From assembly GCA_028821395.1 (NCBI GenBank), contig JAPPGP010000186.1:1-64000 (forward strand): DNA of 64,000 nt, in the 5' to 3' direction. Below, in pieces: positions 48,988-58,938 of this stretch. Positions within the stretch are counted from its first letter, which is position 1. Every line of letters begins with the position of its first letter. The DNA comes from Defluviicoccus sp. GTDB lineage: Bacteria > Pseudomonadota > Alphaproteobacteria > MPNO01. The notes below the pieces were generated by a model. The model was not told the DNA's origin and ran no database searches. It saw only the letters and a list, made by a program, of their open reading frames with translations. The position numbers and the translations under genes are program-made.

Positions 48988-51000
48988 ATGAACCCGATCG
49001 TCCGTCTCGAGCTGATCCGCGAATCGCTGATCGCCGTGGTCAACGAGATGCGCGCCAACATCATCCACTCGTCCTACGCGCCGATCATCTACGAGGGGCA
49101 CGATTTCTCCTGCGCGCTGATGTCGGCCGATGGGCGGCAGATTGCCCAGGGGCTGGCCGACCATCCGCTGCACATCTTCGCCGTGCCCTATTCGACGCAG
49201 CGCGTGGTCGAGGCCTTCGCCGGCGACATCCACGAGGGCGATTTGTTCCTGCACAACGACCCCTATACCGGCGGCACCCATCTGAACGACGTGCTGCTGC
49301 TGCACCCGGTGTTCTTCGAGGGCGATCTCGCCATGTTCGCCGCCATCCGCTGCCACTGGAACGACGTGGGCGGGATGACGCCGGGCAGCCTGTCGGGAAG
49401 GGTGAACGAGGTCTACCAGGAGGGGATGCGGATCACGCCGACCAGGATCTGCTCGAAGGGCGACATGAACGACGCCTTCCTCGAGCTCCTGTTCAACAAC
49501 ATGCGGGGGCGCAACGAACGCCTCGGCGACTTCAACGCGATGCTGGGGACGGGCCGCAAGGCGGCCGAGCATATCGGACGGCTGTTCGTGCGCTTCGGCG
49601 GGCAGGGGCTGCTCGACGGGATCGAGGAGCTGATGCGGCGCTCGGAGGGCCTGCTGCGCGCCAGGATCGCCGAATGCCCGGACGGCGTCTATTTCGCCGA
49701 GGGCTATATCGAGAGCGACGGCACCAACCCCGAGCCGCTGGTCGTCCGCCTCCGGCTCACCGTGGACGGCGAGGCGATCACCGCCGATTTCACCGGCACG
49801 TCGGCGCAGACCAACGGGCCGACCAATTGCGGGCCGGCGATGGCGCTCAACGGGGCCGGCACCATCGTCAAGGCCTTCCTCGATCCGAAGACGCCGATCA
49901 ACCACGGCTCGTTCAACCCGATTACCGTGATCGCGCCCGAGCGCAGCATCGTCAACGCGCGCGAGACCGCGCCCTGCGGCGGCATGGCGGAGGTCAAGTT
50001 CCTGATCGATGCCGTCGTCGCCCAGGCGATGAGCCAGGTGGTGCCGGAGATGAGCGTGGGCGACCTCAAGGGCGGGGCCAACCACATCCACATCGCCGGC
50101 CCCGCGCCCACCGGCGAGGGCACCTATATCCACTACGAATGGCCGGCGGGCGGCACCGGCGCGTCCCTCGGCGTCGACGGCAACAACGCGTGCCGCAGCT
50201 ACAACGAGGGCGACTTCAACTCCATTCAGTCGGTAGAGACCGTCGAAGGCGCGTTCCCGCTGCGCGTCGAGCGCTGCGAGCTGCGCCGGGGCTGCTGCGG
50301 CGACGGCGCGTCTCGCGGCGGGTTCGGGCTGCGCCGCGACATCCGAATCCTCGGCGAGAGCGCGATGCTGTCCGTGCTGTCGGAGAAGAACGTCATCCCG
50401 CCCTACGGCGTCGAGGGCGGCAAGGCGGGGGCGTCCAACCGGTTCTTCGTCATCCGCGGCGGCGAGACGGTCGAGCCCTCCGACATGCCGGGCAAGGTGT
50501 CGGGCTTCCGGCTGGAGGCGGGCGACGTTGTGCGCGAGGAGACCGCCGGCGGCGGCGGTCACGGCGATCCGCTCTCGCGAGATCCGGAGCGGGTGCGGGA
50601 GGACGTGGTGGGGGACTACCTGACCCCCGGCCAGGCCGAACGCCGCTACGGCGTGGTGCTCGGCCCCGACCTCGAGGTCGATACGCAAGCGACGCGGACG
50701 AAGCGGGAGGCGCTGGCGGCCGCGCGGCCGAGACCGCGGATCGAGGCGGCGAACGAGGAGATGTTCGACGGCACCAGGCGCCGCGTCATCGTGCCCGCCC
50801 GGATCGCCGAGCAGGCCGGCATCGCCGACGGCGCCCTGGTCGAGGTCTCGACCGGCCGCGGCGCGCCGCTCAGGGCCTGGGCGCGGATCGCCGACGAGGG
50901 CTCGGCCGTGCTCGCCGGTGCATCCAGCCTCGCCATCGTCCGTGCCTCTCCAGGCGACCCGATAGAGATCGCAGCCGCCCGCTCGGTTCCCGAGCTATAG
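48988..51000 (+). CDS. Hydantoinase B/oxoprolinase family protein
   Basis: SSYAPIIYEGHDFSCALMSADGRQIAQG, DLFLHNDPYTGGTHLNDVLLLHPVFFEG, ETAGGGGHGDPLSRDPERVREDV. Confidence 0.95.
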   Translation: MNPIVRLELIRESLIAVVNEMRANIIHSSYAPIIYEGHDFSCALMSADGRQIAQGLADHPLHIFAVPYSTQRVVEAFAGDIHEGDLFLHNDPYTGGTHLNDVLLLHPVFFEGDLAMFAAIRCHWNDVGGMTPGSLSGRVNEVYQEGMRITPTRICSKGDMNDAFLELLFNNMRGRNERLGDFNAMLGTGRKAAEHIGRLFVRFGGQGLLDGIEELMRRSEGLLRARIAECPDGVYFAEGYIESDGTNPEPLVVRLRLTVDGEAITADFTGTSAQTNGPTNCGPAMALNGAGTIVKAFLDPKTPINHGSFNPITVIAPERSIVNARETAPCGGMAEVKFLIDAVVAQAMSQVVPEMSVGDLKGGANHIHIAGPAPTGEGTYIHYEWPAGGTGASLGVDGNNACRSYNEGDFNSIQSVETVEGAFPLRVERCELRRGCCGDGASRGGFGLRRDIRILGESAMLSVLSEKNVIPPYGVEGGKAGASNRFFVIRGGETVEPSDMPGKVSGFRLEAGDVVREETAGGGGHGDPLSRDPERVREDVVGDYLTPGQAERRYGVVLGPDLEVDTQATRTKREALAAARPRPRIEAANEEMFDGTRRRVIVPARIAEQAGIADGALVEVSTGRGAPLRAWARIADEGSAVLAGASSLAIVRASPGDPIEIAAARSVPEL

Positions 51001-51029
51001 CCTAAAATTTCGTTTCATGCAAATAATGC

Positions 51030-51058
51030 TTGACATGGGACGCAATTTATAGTAAATT
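51030..51058 (+). promoter_or_regulatory. Candidate sigma70-type promoter of CysN-CysC-like gene
   Basis: Perfect TTGACA, 17-nt spacer, TAAATT in AT-rich patch. Confidence 0.5.
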
Positions 51059-51144
51059 CTCTACGGTGGAGAATTGAGGGCGGGAAGGCGGTTGCGGCGA
51101 GTCGAGCTCCTCCCTGTCGTCACACCGAGCGGAGCCCCGGGGCG

Positions 51145-52590
51145 GTGACGGATGCGGACGCGTCGGGCGGCTCGAAGCCGGAGCTCCGCTTCGTCGTCTG
51201 CGGCGCGGCCGACGCTGCCGCTTTCTCTTTCGAGACCGATACCCGCCGGTTCGTTGGCTTCGACATGCCCGACGGCGGGCGATACACGCGGAATTGGTTC
51301 GCCGAGGCGGCGAGCGCCGACCTCGCTCTCGTCTTGGCCGATGCCCGCACCGGCGTTTCGGCCCGGACCCGGCGGCACCTCTATATCGCCGCGCTGGCGG
51401 GGGTCCGCCGGGCGATCCTGGCGGTCGACAATGTGGACCTGTTGGATTGCGGCGGCGACGCGTTCGCGGCCATATCCGAGGAATGTCGCGGGTTCGCGCG
51501 CGAGCTCGGGATAGACGAGGTCGACGCCGTTCCACTCTCCGCCCGCGCCGGAGAGGATGTCTTCGCGGCCCCCTGGCATGACGGCCCGACGCTGATGAAA
51601 GCGCTCGAGGGTGCCGAGATCGATCGCGGCGATACGGCGGCGGAGCGGGAGCGACCGACGCGATCGGCCGACCAGTTCGCCGTTCATTTGGTCTGGACGG
51701 GTGCCGAGCCGATGCTGCCGGGAAGGCCCTATGCGGTCCGTTTCGCCGGCGCGTCGGCTGTCGCGCAGGTGACCGATCTGACGCACCGGGTCGAGGTCGA
51801 GACGCTGAGGCATCTCGCCGCCAAGACGCTGGCGGCGAACCAGATCGGCTATTGCAAGATCGCGCTCGACCGTCCGGTCCCGTTCGACACCGGCGCGGCG
51901 GGCGCGTTCGAGCTGGCCGACCGGTTCAGCGGCGCCACGGTGGGGGCCGGCGCGATTCGCTTCGCGCTCCGCCGCGCTTCCAACATCGCCTGGCAGGAGA
52001 CCGGGATCGACAAGGCGGCGCGGGCCCGCGCGATCGGCCAGAGACCCTGCGTCGTCTGGCTGACCGGGCTGCCGGGGGCGGGCAAGTCGACCGTCGCCGA
52101 CCTCGTGGAACGGAAGCTGCAGGCGGCGGGGCGGCACACCTATCTGCTGGACGGGAACAATTTGCGCCACGGTCTCAACCGGGATCTCGGCTTCACCGAC
52201 CGGGACCGGGTGGAGAACATCCGCAGGGTCGCCGAGGTGGCGAAGCTGATGGTCGACGCCGGGTTGATCGTCATCGTCGCCCTGATCTCCCCGTTCCGCT
52301 CCGAACGGGCGATGGCGCGGGGGACGATGGAGGAGGGGGAGTTCTTCGAGGTGTTCGTGGACACCCCCGTCGAAGTCTGCGAGGCGCGCGATCCCCGGGG
52401 GCTGTACGCCAAGGCGCGGCGGGGAGAGCTGGCGAACTTCACCGGGATCGATTCGCCCTACGAGGCGCCGGAGACCCCCGATTTGCGCATCGACACGACG
52501 GCGCTCCCGGCCGACCGGGCGGCGGACGAGGTGCTGCGGCTGTTGCGGACCCGGGGCTCGAGGGCAGGGGACAGAGAGCGTTCGTCCTGA
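51145..52590 (+). CDS. Degenerate CysN-like (EF-Tu-like) domain fused to adenylylsulfate kinase (CysC)
   Basis: GTG start; [85 protein letters not shown] aligns by eye with CysN lacking P-loop; C-term [36 protein letters not shown] is CysC. Confidence 0.87.
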   Translation: MTDADASGGSKPELRFVVCGAADAAAFSFETDTRRFVGFDMPDGGRYTRNWFAEAASADLALVLADARTGVSARTRRHLYIAALAGVRRAILAVDNVDLLDCGGDAFAAISEECRGFARELGIDEVDAVPLSARAGEDVFAAPWHDGPTLMKALEGAEIDRGDTAAERERPTRSADQFAVHLVWTGAEPMLPGRPYAVRFAGASAVAQVTDLTHRVEVETLRHLAAKTLAANQIGYCKIALDRPVPFDTGAAGAFELADRFSGATVGAGAIRFALRRASNIAWQETGIDKAARARAIGQRPCVVWLTGLPGAGKSTVADLVERKLQAAGRHTYLLDGNNLRHGLNRDLGFTDRDRVENIRRVAEVAKLMVDAGLIVIVALISPFRSERAMARGTMEEGEFFEVFVDTPVEVCEARDPRGLYAKARRGELANFTGIDSPYEAPETPDLRIDTTALPADRAADEVLRLLRTRGSRAGDRERSS

Positions 52591-52602
52591 GGGGTGCCGC
52601 GA

Positions 52603-53031
52603 TCACCCGGTCTCTTCGACCAAGCGTTCCCTGAACTCGACCGGGGTCAGGATCGGAACGGCGGAGCTTCCGGCACGTGCCAGCAGACCCTTGTCGCCGG
52701 TGACCAGGGCGTCCGCTTCGGCGGCAAGGGCCAAGGCGGGGAACGGCCGGTCGAACGGGTCGGGGCAGTGGGGAATTCCGCTGAAGCTCAGGACGGCGAT
52801 CGCCTCGCACCGGGGCAGGTAGTCGCCCAGAAGGTGTTCGCGGTCGTCTTCGGTCAGAGCGAATTTCGGGTGGGCCAGAACGCGGATCAGCTCTTCCGTC
52901 GTGGCCCGGCTGGCCAGCGGGCGGATGGAGCCCGATTGCCAGGCGTGCCGCAGCCAGGCGAGCGAGTGCGCCGGGAACAGCAATGCCGAGAGCAGCACAT
53001 TGGTGTCGAGCACCACGCGCGGCGCGGTCAT
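52603..53031 (-). CDS. PIN-domain toxin
   Basis: MTAPRVVLDTNVLLSALLFPAHSLAWLRHAWQSG ... ALALAAEADALVTGDKGLLA. Confidence 0.88.
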   Translation of the reverse strand: MTAPRVVLDTNVLLSALLFPAHSLAWLRHAWQSGSIRPLASRATTEELIRVLAHPKFALTEDDREHLLGDYLPRCEAIAVLSFSGIPHCPDPFDRPFPALALAAEADALVTGDKGLLARAGSSAVPILTPVEFRERLVEETG

Positions 53032-53275
53032 CGGTCTCGCGGTCGCCGCCGCGGGCCCACGCAACCGCGTCGGCCATGTCCTTCTCGCTCATCCCAAGCT
53101 CGGCGAGCTTGGCGCGCACGGCATCCGCCCGGTTGAGGCGTACGGGGGTCAGCACGATCCTTCCCTGGTCCTGCGAGACTTCGAAATACTCGGTCCCCGG
53201 ACAGAACGCCAGGACCGCCTTCGGCAGCGTCAGCTGGTTCTTGGAGGTGAACTTGGCCAGCATGGTCGTTTCCAA
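53022..53275 (-). CDS. AbrB/MazE-type antitoxin, apparent C-terminal frameshift; frame stays open to 52439
   Basis: MLAKFTSKNQLTLPKAVLAF...FEVSQDQGRIVLTPVRLNRADAVRAKLAELGMSEKDMADAVAWARGG, then non-protein-like continuation antisense to nothing but out of frame with the toxin gene; end given is approximate. Confidence 0.7.
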
Positions 53276-53600
53276 TTGTAAGGTAGTAAGGAAAACATAC
53301 GAATTCCTACCCCAGGCTTAAACCTCCGCACAACGCCTCTGCCCGGGGCGACGGATATCGCCGTCCCGCGCGTGTCAGGGAGGCATGAGGGGACGATCGC
53401 CATGAAGGGCCTCGCGAGCTTCATCGTGCTCGACCGCTTCGGCCTCGGGGCGCGACATCCGTTCCACGACCGACTGCGAGAGCCTTTTCAAGGGGGTGCA
53501 GATCGGCCACCTTGGGGTCTCTCCCGCCGCCGTCGAAGACGCGGTCTTCCTCGACAGCCGCGACCTCGCGCCGGCTGACCATCGCATGGAGGTTTGGGCA

Positions 53601-54176
53601 ATGACCGCACGCGTCCTGGGGGCTCTGTTCGCCGTGGCCGTCATCGCGTTCCCGGGCGCGGCGAGCCGCGCCGCCGAGTACCGCATCGACCCGGCCCACA
53701 GCGTCGTCCAGTTCAAGATCTCCCATCTCGGCTTTTCCTGGATGGTCGGCGTCTTCGACAGGATCTCCGGAAGCTTCACCTTCGATCCGGCGGCGGGGCC
53801 GGCGGGCCAGAACGTCTCGGTCGAGATCGAGACCGCCAGCATCGATACCGGCCATGCCGAGCGCGACAAGCATCTGCGCTCGCGGGGCTTCCTGAACGTG
53901 AGGAAGTTCCCGAACGCGAATTTCGTCAGCACCGGCTACGAGGGCGGCGCCGAGGCCGGCACGATGAAGGGCAACCTCACCCTGATGGGGGTGACCAGGC
54001 CGATCGCCATCGCGGTGAAGAAGGTGGGCGAGGGGGACGACCCCTGGGGCGGCTACCGGGCCGGGTTCGAGGGCACGGTGACGCTCAACCGGCGGGATTT
54101 CGCCGCCGGTCGCAGGCTGGGCCCGGCGTCGGAGACGATGGAGTTCTTCCTCTCCATCGAGGGCATCCGCAACTAG
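53601..54176 (+). CDS. YceI family periplasmic protein
   Basis: Signal peptide; EYRIDPAHSVVQFKISHLGFSWMVGVFDRISGSFTFDP. Confidence 0.93.
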   Translation: MTARVLGALFAVAVIAFPGAASRAAEYRIDPAHSVVQFKISHLGFSWMVGVFDRISGSFTFDPAAGPAGQNVSVEIETASIDTGHAERDKHLRSRGFLNVRKFPNANFVSTGYEGGAEAGTMKGNLTLMGVTRPIAIAVKKVGEGDDPWGGYRAGFEGTVTLNRRDFAAGRRLGPASETMEFFLSIEGIRN

Positions 54177-54191
54177 GCGGAGAGCGCCGCC

Positions 54192-54815
54192 ATGTGGCGC
54201 AACGGTGCCGACGGCTACGGTCTGGTCTCGATAGCGCTGCACTGGACCATCGCCCTCGGCACGATCGGCCTGGTGGCGCTCGGCGCGTGGATGGTGGGGC
54301 TCACCTACTACGATCCCTGGTACAACGAGTCGCTCGCGCTCCACAAGGCGTTCGGCATCGCGGTGCTGGCGCTGGCGGCGGCCAAGCTCGGCTGGCGGGT
54401 CGCCGGCCGGAGCCCCGGCTTCGACCCCGGGATCGGGCCCTGGGAGCGCGCGGGCGCGACCGCAATGCATTGGGTGCTGAACGCCGCCATCGTGCTGCTT
54501 CCGGTCACCGGATACCTGATCTCGACCTCCGAGGGCGCGGGCATCGACATGTTCGGCGTATTCGAAGTGCCCGCGCTGTTCGGGATATCCGAACGAACCC
54601 GCGACCTCGCGATCGAAATGCACTTCTACCTGGCCTACGGGCTGATCGTCCTGGTCGCCGGCCACGCGGGCGCGGCGCTCAAGCATCACTTCGTCGACCG
54701 GGGATCGACGCTGCGGCGCATGCTGGTTCCGCGACCCCCCTCACGCCGCCGCGGCCGATCTGCTAAATGGAGCGGCTTCCGCGCCCGAAACAGTCGTCGG
54801 AACGACCGGACATGA
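54192..54815 (+). CDS. Cytochrome b561 family protein
   Basis: YGLVSIALHWTIALGTIGLVALGAWMVGLTYYDPWYNESLALHKAFGI. Confidence 0.92.
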   Translation: MWRNGADGYGLVSIALHWTIALGTIGLVALGAWMVGLTYYDPWYNESLALHKAFGIAVLALAAAKLGWRVAGRSPGFDPGIGPWERAGATAMHWVLNAAIVLLPVTGYLISTSEGAGIDMFGVFEVPALFGISERTRDLAIEMHFYLAYGLIVLVAGHAGAALKHHFVDRGSTLRRMLVPRPPSRRRGRSAKWSGFRARNSRRNDRT

Positions 54816-56854
54816 CCGAAACGCAGACCGGATACCGCATCGGGGTCGATGTGGGGGGGACTTTTACGGACATCCTCTGCCTCGACGGGGAGAGGCTGCT
54901 GTCCGCCAAGGTGCCTTCCCTGCCGGGCCGCCAGTGGCGCGGCGTGCTGAACGCGCTCGCCGAGCTCGGCATCGACGCCGCCGCGATCCGGGTCTTCGTG
55001 CACGGCACCACCATCGCGACCAACACCCTGCTCGAGCGCAAGGGCGCGAAGACCGCGCTGGTGACCACCGAGGGGTTCCGCGACACGCTCGAGATCGGCC
55101 GCACCAGGCGGCTGATCGGCGGGCTCTTCGACATCAAGTTCCAGCGTCCCAGGCCGCTGGTGCCGCGGGACCGGCGGTTCGAGATCGGCGAGCGCGTCGC
55201 GGCCGACGGCGACATCCTGTCCGATGTCGAGCCGGTCGGAATCGCCGCCATTGCCGAGCGGCTGCGCGGGCGCGGCTGCGAAGCGGTGGCGGTCTGCTTC
55301 ATCAACTCCTACGCCAACGACGCCAACGAACGCCGCGCCGCAGACGCGCTGGCACAGGCGCTCGACGGCGTCGCGGTGTCGCAATCGGCGGCGGTGGTGC
55401 GCGAGAAGGGCGAGTTCGAGCGCTTCTCGACCTGCGTGCTCAACGCCTATCTGACGCCGGTGATCGACGACTATCTCGACACGCTGACCTCGGAGCTGGA
55501 AGGGCAGGGGATCGCCGCCCCGGTCAGCATCATGGGCTCCAACGGCGGCGTGATGACGCTGGCCAAGGCGTCCGAGTTCGCCGCCGGCACGTTTCTCTCC
55601 GGCCCGGTCGGCGGCGCCGGCGGTGCGGTGCGCATCTGCGAGATGGCGGGCGTCTCGTCGTGCATCACCTTCGACATGGGCGGCACCTCGACCGACGTGT
55701 CGCTGATCCACGAGCTCACGCCCCGGATCAGCCACGCCAACCAGATCGACGCCTACCCGCTCCAGGTGCCGCAGCTCGACATCCACACCATCGGCGCCGG
55801 CGGCGGCTCGATCGCCTGGATCCGGGAGGACGGCACGCTGGAAGTCGGCCCGCAGAGCGCCGGCGCGATCCCCGGCCCCGCCTGCTACGGGCGCGGCGGC
55901 GTCGAGGCGACGATCTCGGACGCCAACCTGATCCTCGGCCGGCTGCCCGGCGACCGCGCGCTGGCCGGCGATTTGCGGCTGTCGAAGGCGCTGGCGGAGG
56001 ACGCATTCCGCCGGCTTGCGGACGCGCTCGATGCCGAGGACATCGTCCGGCTCGCCGACGGCGTGCTCGGGGTCGCCGTCGCCAAGATGGCGGGCGCGGT
56101 GCGCGAGGTCTCGGTCCATCGCGGCTTCGATCCGCGCGATTTCTGCCTGCTGGGCTTCGGCGGGGCGGGGCCGATGCATGTCTTCCTGGTCGCCGAGGAG
56201 CTCGCAATCCCGCGCGTCCTGATCCCCCGCTATCCCGGACATCTGTCGGCGCTGGGACAGCTCCTCGCGGATCTGCGGCGCGACTTCGTGCGGGTCTGGG
56301 GCGGGCGGCTGGCGGCGCTCGACATCGCCGATTTCCGCGCCGAGGCAGATGCGATGCGGAGCCAAGCCAGGGCGCTGCTGGAGGGCGACGGATTCGCCTC
56401 GGACCGCCACGCCCACGATTTCAGCGTCGACATGCGCTATGTCGGGCAGTCCTACACGCTCGCCGTCCCTTGCGATCCCGAGTCCGCGGAGCTCGCGGAG
56501 CTCAGGGCCGCGTTCGGCGCGAGCCACGCCCGCACCTTCGGCCACGACGACACCGCGTCGGATGCGGAGATCGTCAACATCCGGCTGGTCTCGCGCGGCC
56601 TCGCCGACCGGCCCGCGCTCGCCTTCGGCCCGGAGCGCAAGGGCGATCCGCTGCTCGAACGGCGCCCCGTCTGGTTCGAAGACGGCTGGGTCGACTGCCC
56701 GGTCTACGACCGCGCCGCGATGCCGGCCGGCTACGCCCTGGAGGGGCCCGCGATCGTCGAGGAGGCGGGCGGGACCTCGGTGATCCCGCCGCGCTGGCGG
56801 GTCGAGGTCCACCGATCCGGGTCGCTGGATTGCCGGTTGCCGGCCGAAGGGTGA
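54812..56854 (+). CDS. Hydantoinase A/oxoprolinase family protein
   Basis: YRIGVDVGGTFTDILCLDG, VHGTTIATNTLLERKGAKTALVTTEGFRD, MGSNGGVMTL, TFDMGGTSTDVSLI. Confidence 0.95.
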   Translation: MTETQTGYRIGVDVGGTFTDILCLDGERLLSAKVPSLPGRQWRGVLNALAELGIDAAAIRVFVHGTTIATNTLLERKGAKTALVTTEGFRDTLEIGRTRRLIGGLFDIKFQRPRPLVPRDRRFEIGERVAADGDILSDVEPVGIAAIAERLRGRGCEAVAVCFINSYANDANERRAADALAQALDGVAVSQSAAVVREKGEFERFSTCVLNAYLTPVIDDYLDTLTSELEGQGIAAPVSIMGSNGGVMTLAKASEFAAGTFLSGPVGGAGGAVRICEMAGVSSCITFDMGGTSTDVSLIHELTPRISHANQIDAYPLQVPQLDIHTIGAGGGSIAWIREDGTLEVGPQSAGAIPGPACYGRGGVEATISDANLILGRLPGDRALAGDLRLSKALAEDAFRRLADALDAEDIVRLADGVLGVAVAKMAGAVREVSVHRGFDPRDFCLLGFGGAGPMHVFLVAEELAIPRVLIPRYPGHLSALGQLLADLRRDFVRVWGGRLAALDIADFRAEADAMRSQARALLEGDGFASDRHAHDFSVDMRYVGQSYTLAVPCDPESAELAELRAAFGASHARTFGHDDTASDAEIVNIRLVSRGLADRPALAFGPERKGDPLLERRPVWFEDGWVDCPVYDRAAMPAGYALEGPAIVEEAGGTSVIPPRWRVEVHRSGSLDCRLPAEG

Positions 56855-56908
56855 GCCGGGCATTATGCGCCGCCGACGCGGGATCCCTGCGAAATCGAGG
56901 ATGTGACG

Positions 56909-58234
56909 ATGGCGGACACGCTGGTCGAGGCGGCGCCCGAGCGCCCCGGCGCGATGGACAAGGCGGCGTATTTCGAGATTGCCGAACAGGCGCTGCCGGG
57001 CGGCGGGTTCGGCGGCTACAAGCTGCCGGACGATGTCCGCTTCGTGATCCACAAGGGCGAGGGGTCGAGGCTCCAGGACACCGACGGCAACTGGTACATC
57101 GACTATGTTGGCGGCGCCGGCGCGCTGATCCTCGGCCACGCGCCGCCCGTCGTGGTTGCCGCCGCCCAGGAGCAGGTGGCGCACGGGCTGCACCAGTTCG
57201 GCGCTCCCAACGCGCCGGTGCTGCGCTTCGCCGAGCGCCTGGTCGACGTCATCCCGTGTGCGGAGAAGGTGATCTTCGCGACCACCGGCTCGGAGGCCAC
57301 GGCCTACGCGCTCAGGCTTGCCCGAGCCCACACCGGTCGCGACAAGATCTTGAAATTCGAGGGTGCCTTTCACGGCAACCACGACTATTCGAATTTCAGC
57401 GTGATCCCGAACGCGCTGTCCAACTACCCGCGGGGCCGGCCCGATTCGGCCGGCATCCCCGGGCCGCTGCACGATTGCGTGCTGGTGGCGCCCTATAACG
57501 ATCTCGATGCCGCCGAGCGCATCGTCGCGGAACACCGGGACGACCTCGCCTGCGTGATCGTCGAGCCGGCACAGCGGGTGATCTTCCCGACGGACGAGTT
57601 TTTGCCCGGGCTGCGCCGGATCTGCACGGAAAACGAAGTGCTGTTGGTGTTCGATGAATCGGTAACCGGTTTTCGGCTCGCCCTCGGCGGCGCGCAGGAG
57701 TTCTTCGGAGTCGTGCCCGACCTCGCGGCCTACGCCAAGATCGTCGGCGGTGGCGTGGCGCTGTCGGCGGTCGCGGGCCCGGCGGAGATCGTCGACCGGG
57801 CCGATCCGGCGCTCGAGACCACTCCGGAATACGCCCACGTCAAGGGGACGATGCACGGCAGCCCGATTGGCGCGGCGAGCGGGATGGCGACGCTCGACAT
57901 ATTGTCCGAGCCCGGCTTCTACGCCCGCCTGCATGAAGGTGCGGAGGCCTTCGGCGCCGAGTGCCAGGCCGTGCTCGACCGCCACCGGCTGCCCGCCATC
58001 GTCACCGGCAAGGCCTCGCTCTGGCAGATCCTGTTCGCCGACCGGCATCCGGTGAACCACGGCGACATCATGGCCTCGGACCGGGCGGCGAGCCGCGCGC
58101 TCGACCTCGCGCTCCTCAAGAACGGGATCTACGTGCTGCCCAACGTGCGGCGCTTCGTCTCGGCGGCGCACGGGGCCGACGATTTCGAGCAGACCCTGAA
58201 GGCGCTCGACGCGGCCTGCCGCAGCGTCGCGTGA
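56909..58234 (+). CDS. Class-III aminotransferase, glutamate-1-semialdehyde aminomutase-like
   Basis: FATTGSEATAYALRLARAHTGRDKILKFEGAFHGNHD, VFDESVTGFRLALGGAQ, AYAKIVGGGVALSAVAG. Confidence 0.92.
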   Translation: MADTLVEAAPERPGAMDKAAYFEIAEQALPGGGFGGYKLPDDVRFVIHKGEGSRLQDTDGNWYIDYVGGAGALILGHAPPVVVAAAQEQVAHGLHQFGAPNAPVLRFAERLVDVIPCAEKVIFATTGSEATAYALRLARAHTGRDKILKFEGAFHGNHDYSNFSVIPNALSNYPRGRPDSAGIPGPLHDCVLVAPYNDLDAAERIVAEHRDDLACVIVEPAQRVIFPTDEFLPGLRRICTENEVLLVFDESVTGFRLALGGAQEFFGVVPDLAAYAKIVGGGVALSAVAGPAEIVDRADPALETTPEYAHVKGTMHGSPIGAASGMATLDILSEPGFYARLHEGAEAFGAECQAVLDRHRLPAIVTGKASLWQILFADRHPVNHGDIMASDRAASRALDLALLKNGIYVLPNVRRFVSAAHGADDFEQTLKALDAACRSVA

Positions 58235-58938
58235 CGGGCGCGCGCATCAAGGGGAGCGCGGTCCTCTTCTCGGAGATGACGCCGGCGCCGGGCGACGAGG
58301 GCCGGTTCAACGACTGGTACGACAACCACCACACGCCGAACCACGTGACCGGCGTGCCGGGGTTCCTGAGCGCCCACCGCTACGCCGCGCCGGACGGCCC
58401 GGGCTATCTCGCCGTCTACGACCTCGACGGCCCCGAGACGCTGGAGAGCCCGGAATACCGGTCGCGCAAGTACACCCCCGATGCGCGCACCAAGGCGATG
58501 CTGTCCTCGGTGTCGGGCTTCACCCGCTATGTCGGGCGCGAGATCGACTGCGCGTGCGCAGAAGGCGCCGGCGTCGAGGCCCTGGACTGTCCCTACATCC
58601 TCGCCGTCTTCTTCGCCGTGCCCGACGCGGCGCGGCCGGATTTCGAGGACTGGTACCGGAGCGAGCACATGGGGATGCTGCTCGCCTGCCCGGACTGGCG
58701 GATGGCGCGCATGATGGCGGTGGTGGCCGCCGACCCCGATCCGTTCACCCACATGATGCTGCACTACGTCCGACGCGCGGACGTGCTCGATGCGCCCCAG
58801 ATCCGCGCCGCGCGCGACACCCGGCGCCGCAACCGCCTCGCCGCCGAGAGCTGGTGGAACCCGCGCTTCGTCACCTACCGCAAGCGCGGCCGGCGATTCC
58901 TGAAGACCGATCCGTTCCTGGAGGGAGACAAGAGATGA
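58231..58938 (+). CDS. EthD-like tandem dimeric alpha/beta-barrel protein
   Basis: Two FxxWYxxxH repeats: RFNDWYDNHHTPNHVTGVPGF and DFEDWYRSEHMGMLLACPDW; GTGA overlap start. Confidence 0.65.
   Translation: MTGARIKGSAVLFSEMTPAPGDEGRFNDWYDNHHTPNHVTGVPGFLSAHRYAAPDGPGYLAVYDLDGPETLESPEYRSRKYTPDARTKAMLSSVSGFTRYVGREIDCACAEGAGVEALDCPYILAVFFAVPDAARPDFEDWYRSEHMGMLLACPDWRMARMMAVVAADPDPFTHMMLHYVRRADVLDAPQIRAARDTRRRNRLAAESWWNPRFVTYRKRGRRFLKTDPFLEGDKR

Noticed and set aside
53327-53600. Possible extra gene upstream of YceI (frames such as MKGLASFIVLDRFGLG... and MQIGHLGVSPAAVEDAVFLDSRD...)
   Set aside because: Short, conflicting frames without a recognisable family; left unannotated.
54686-58171. 1161-aa antisense ORF (minus strand)
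   Set aside because: Arg/Gly/Asp/His-rich shadow of hyuA and the aminotransferase; no recognisable domain; typical of high-GC codon structure.
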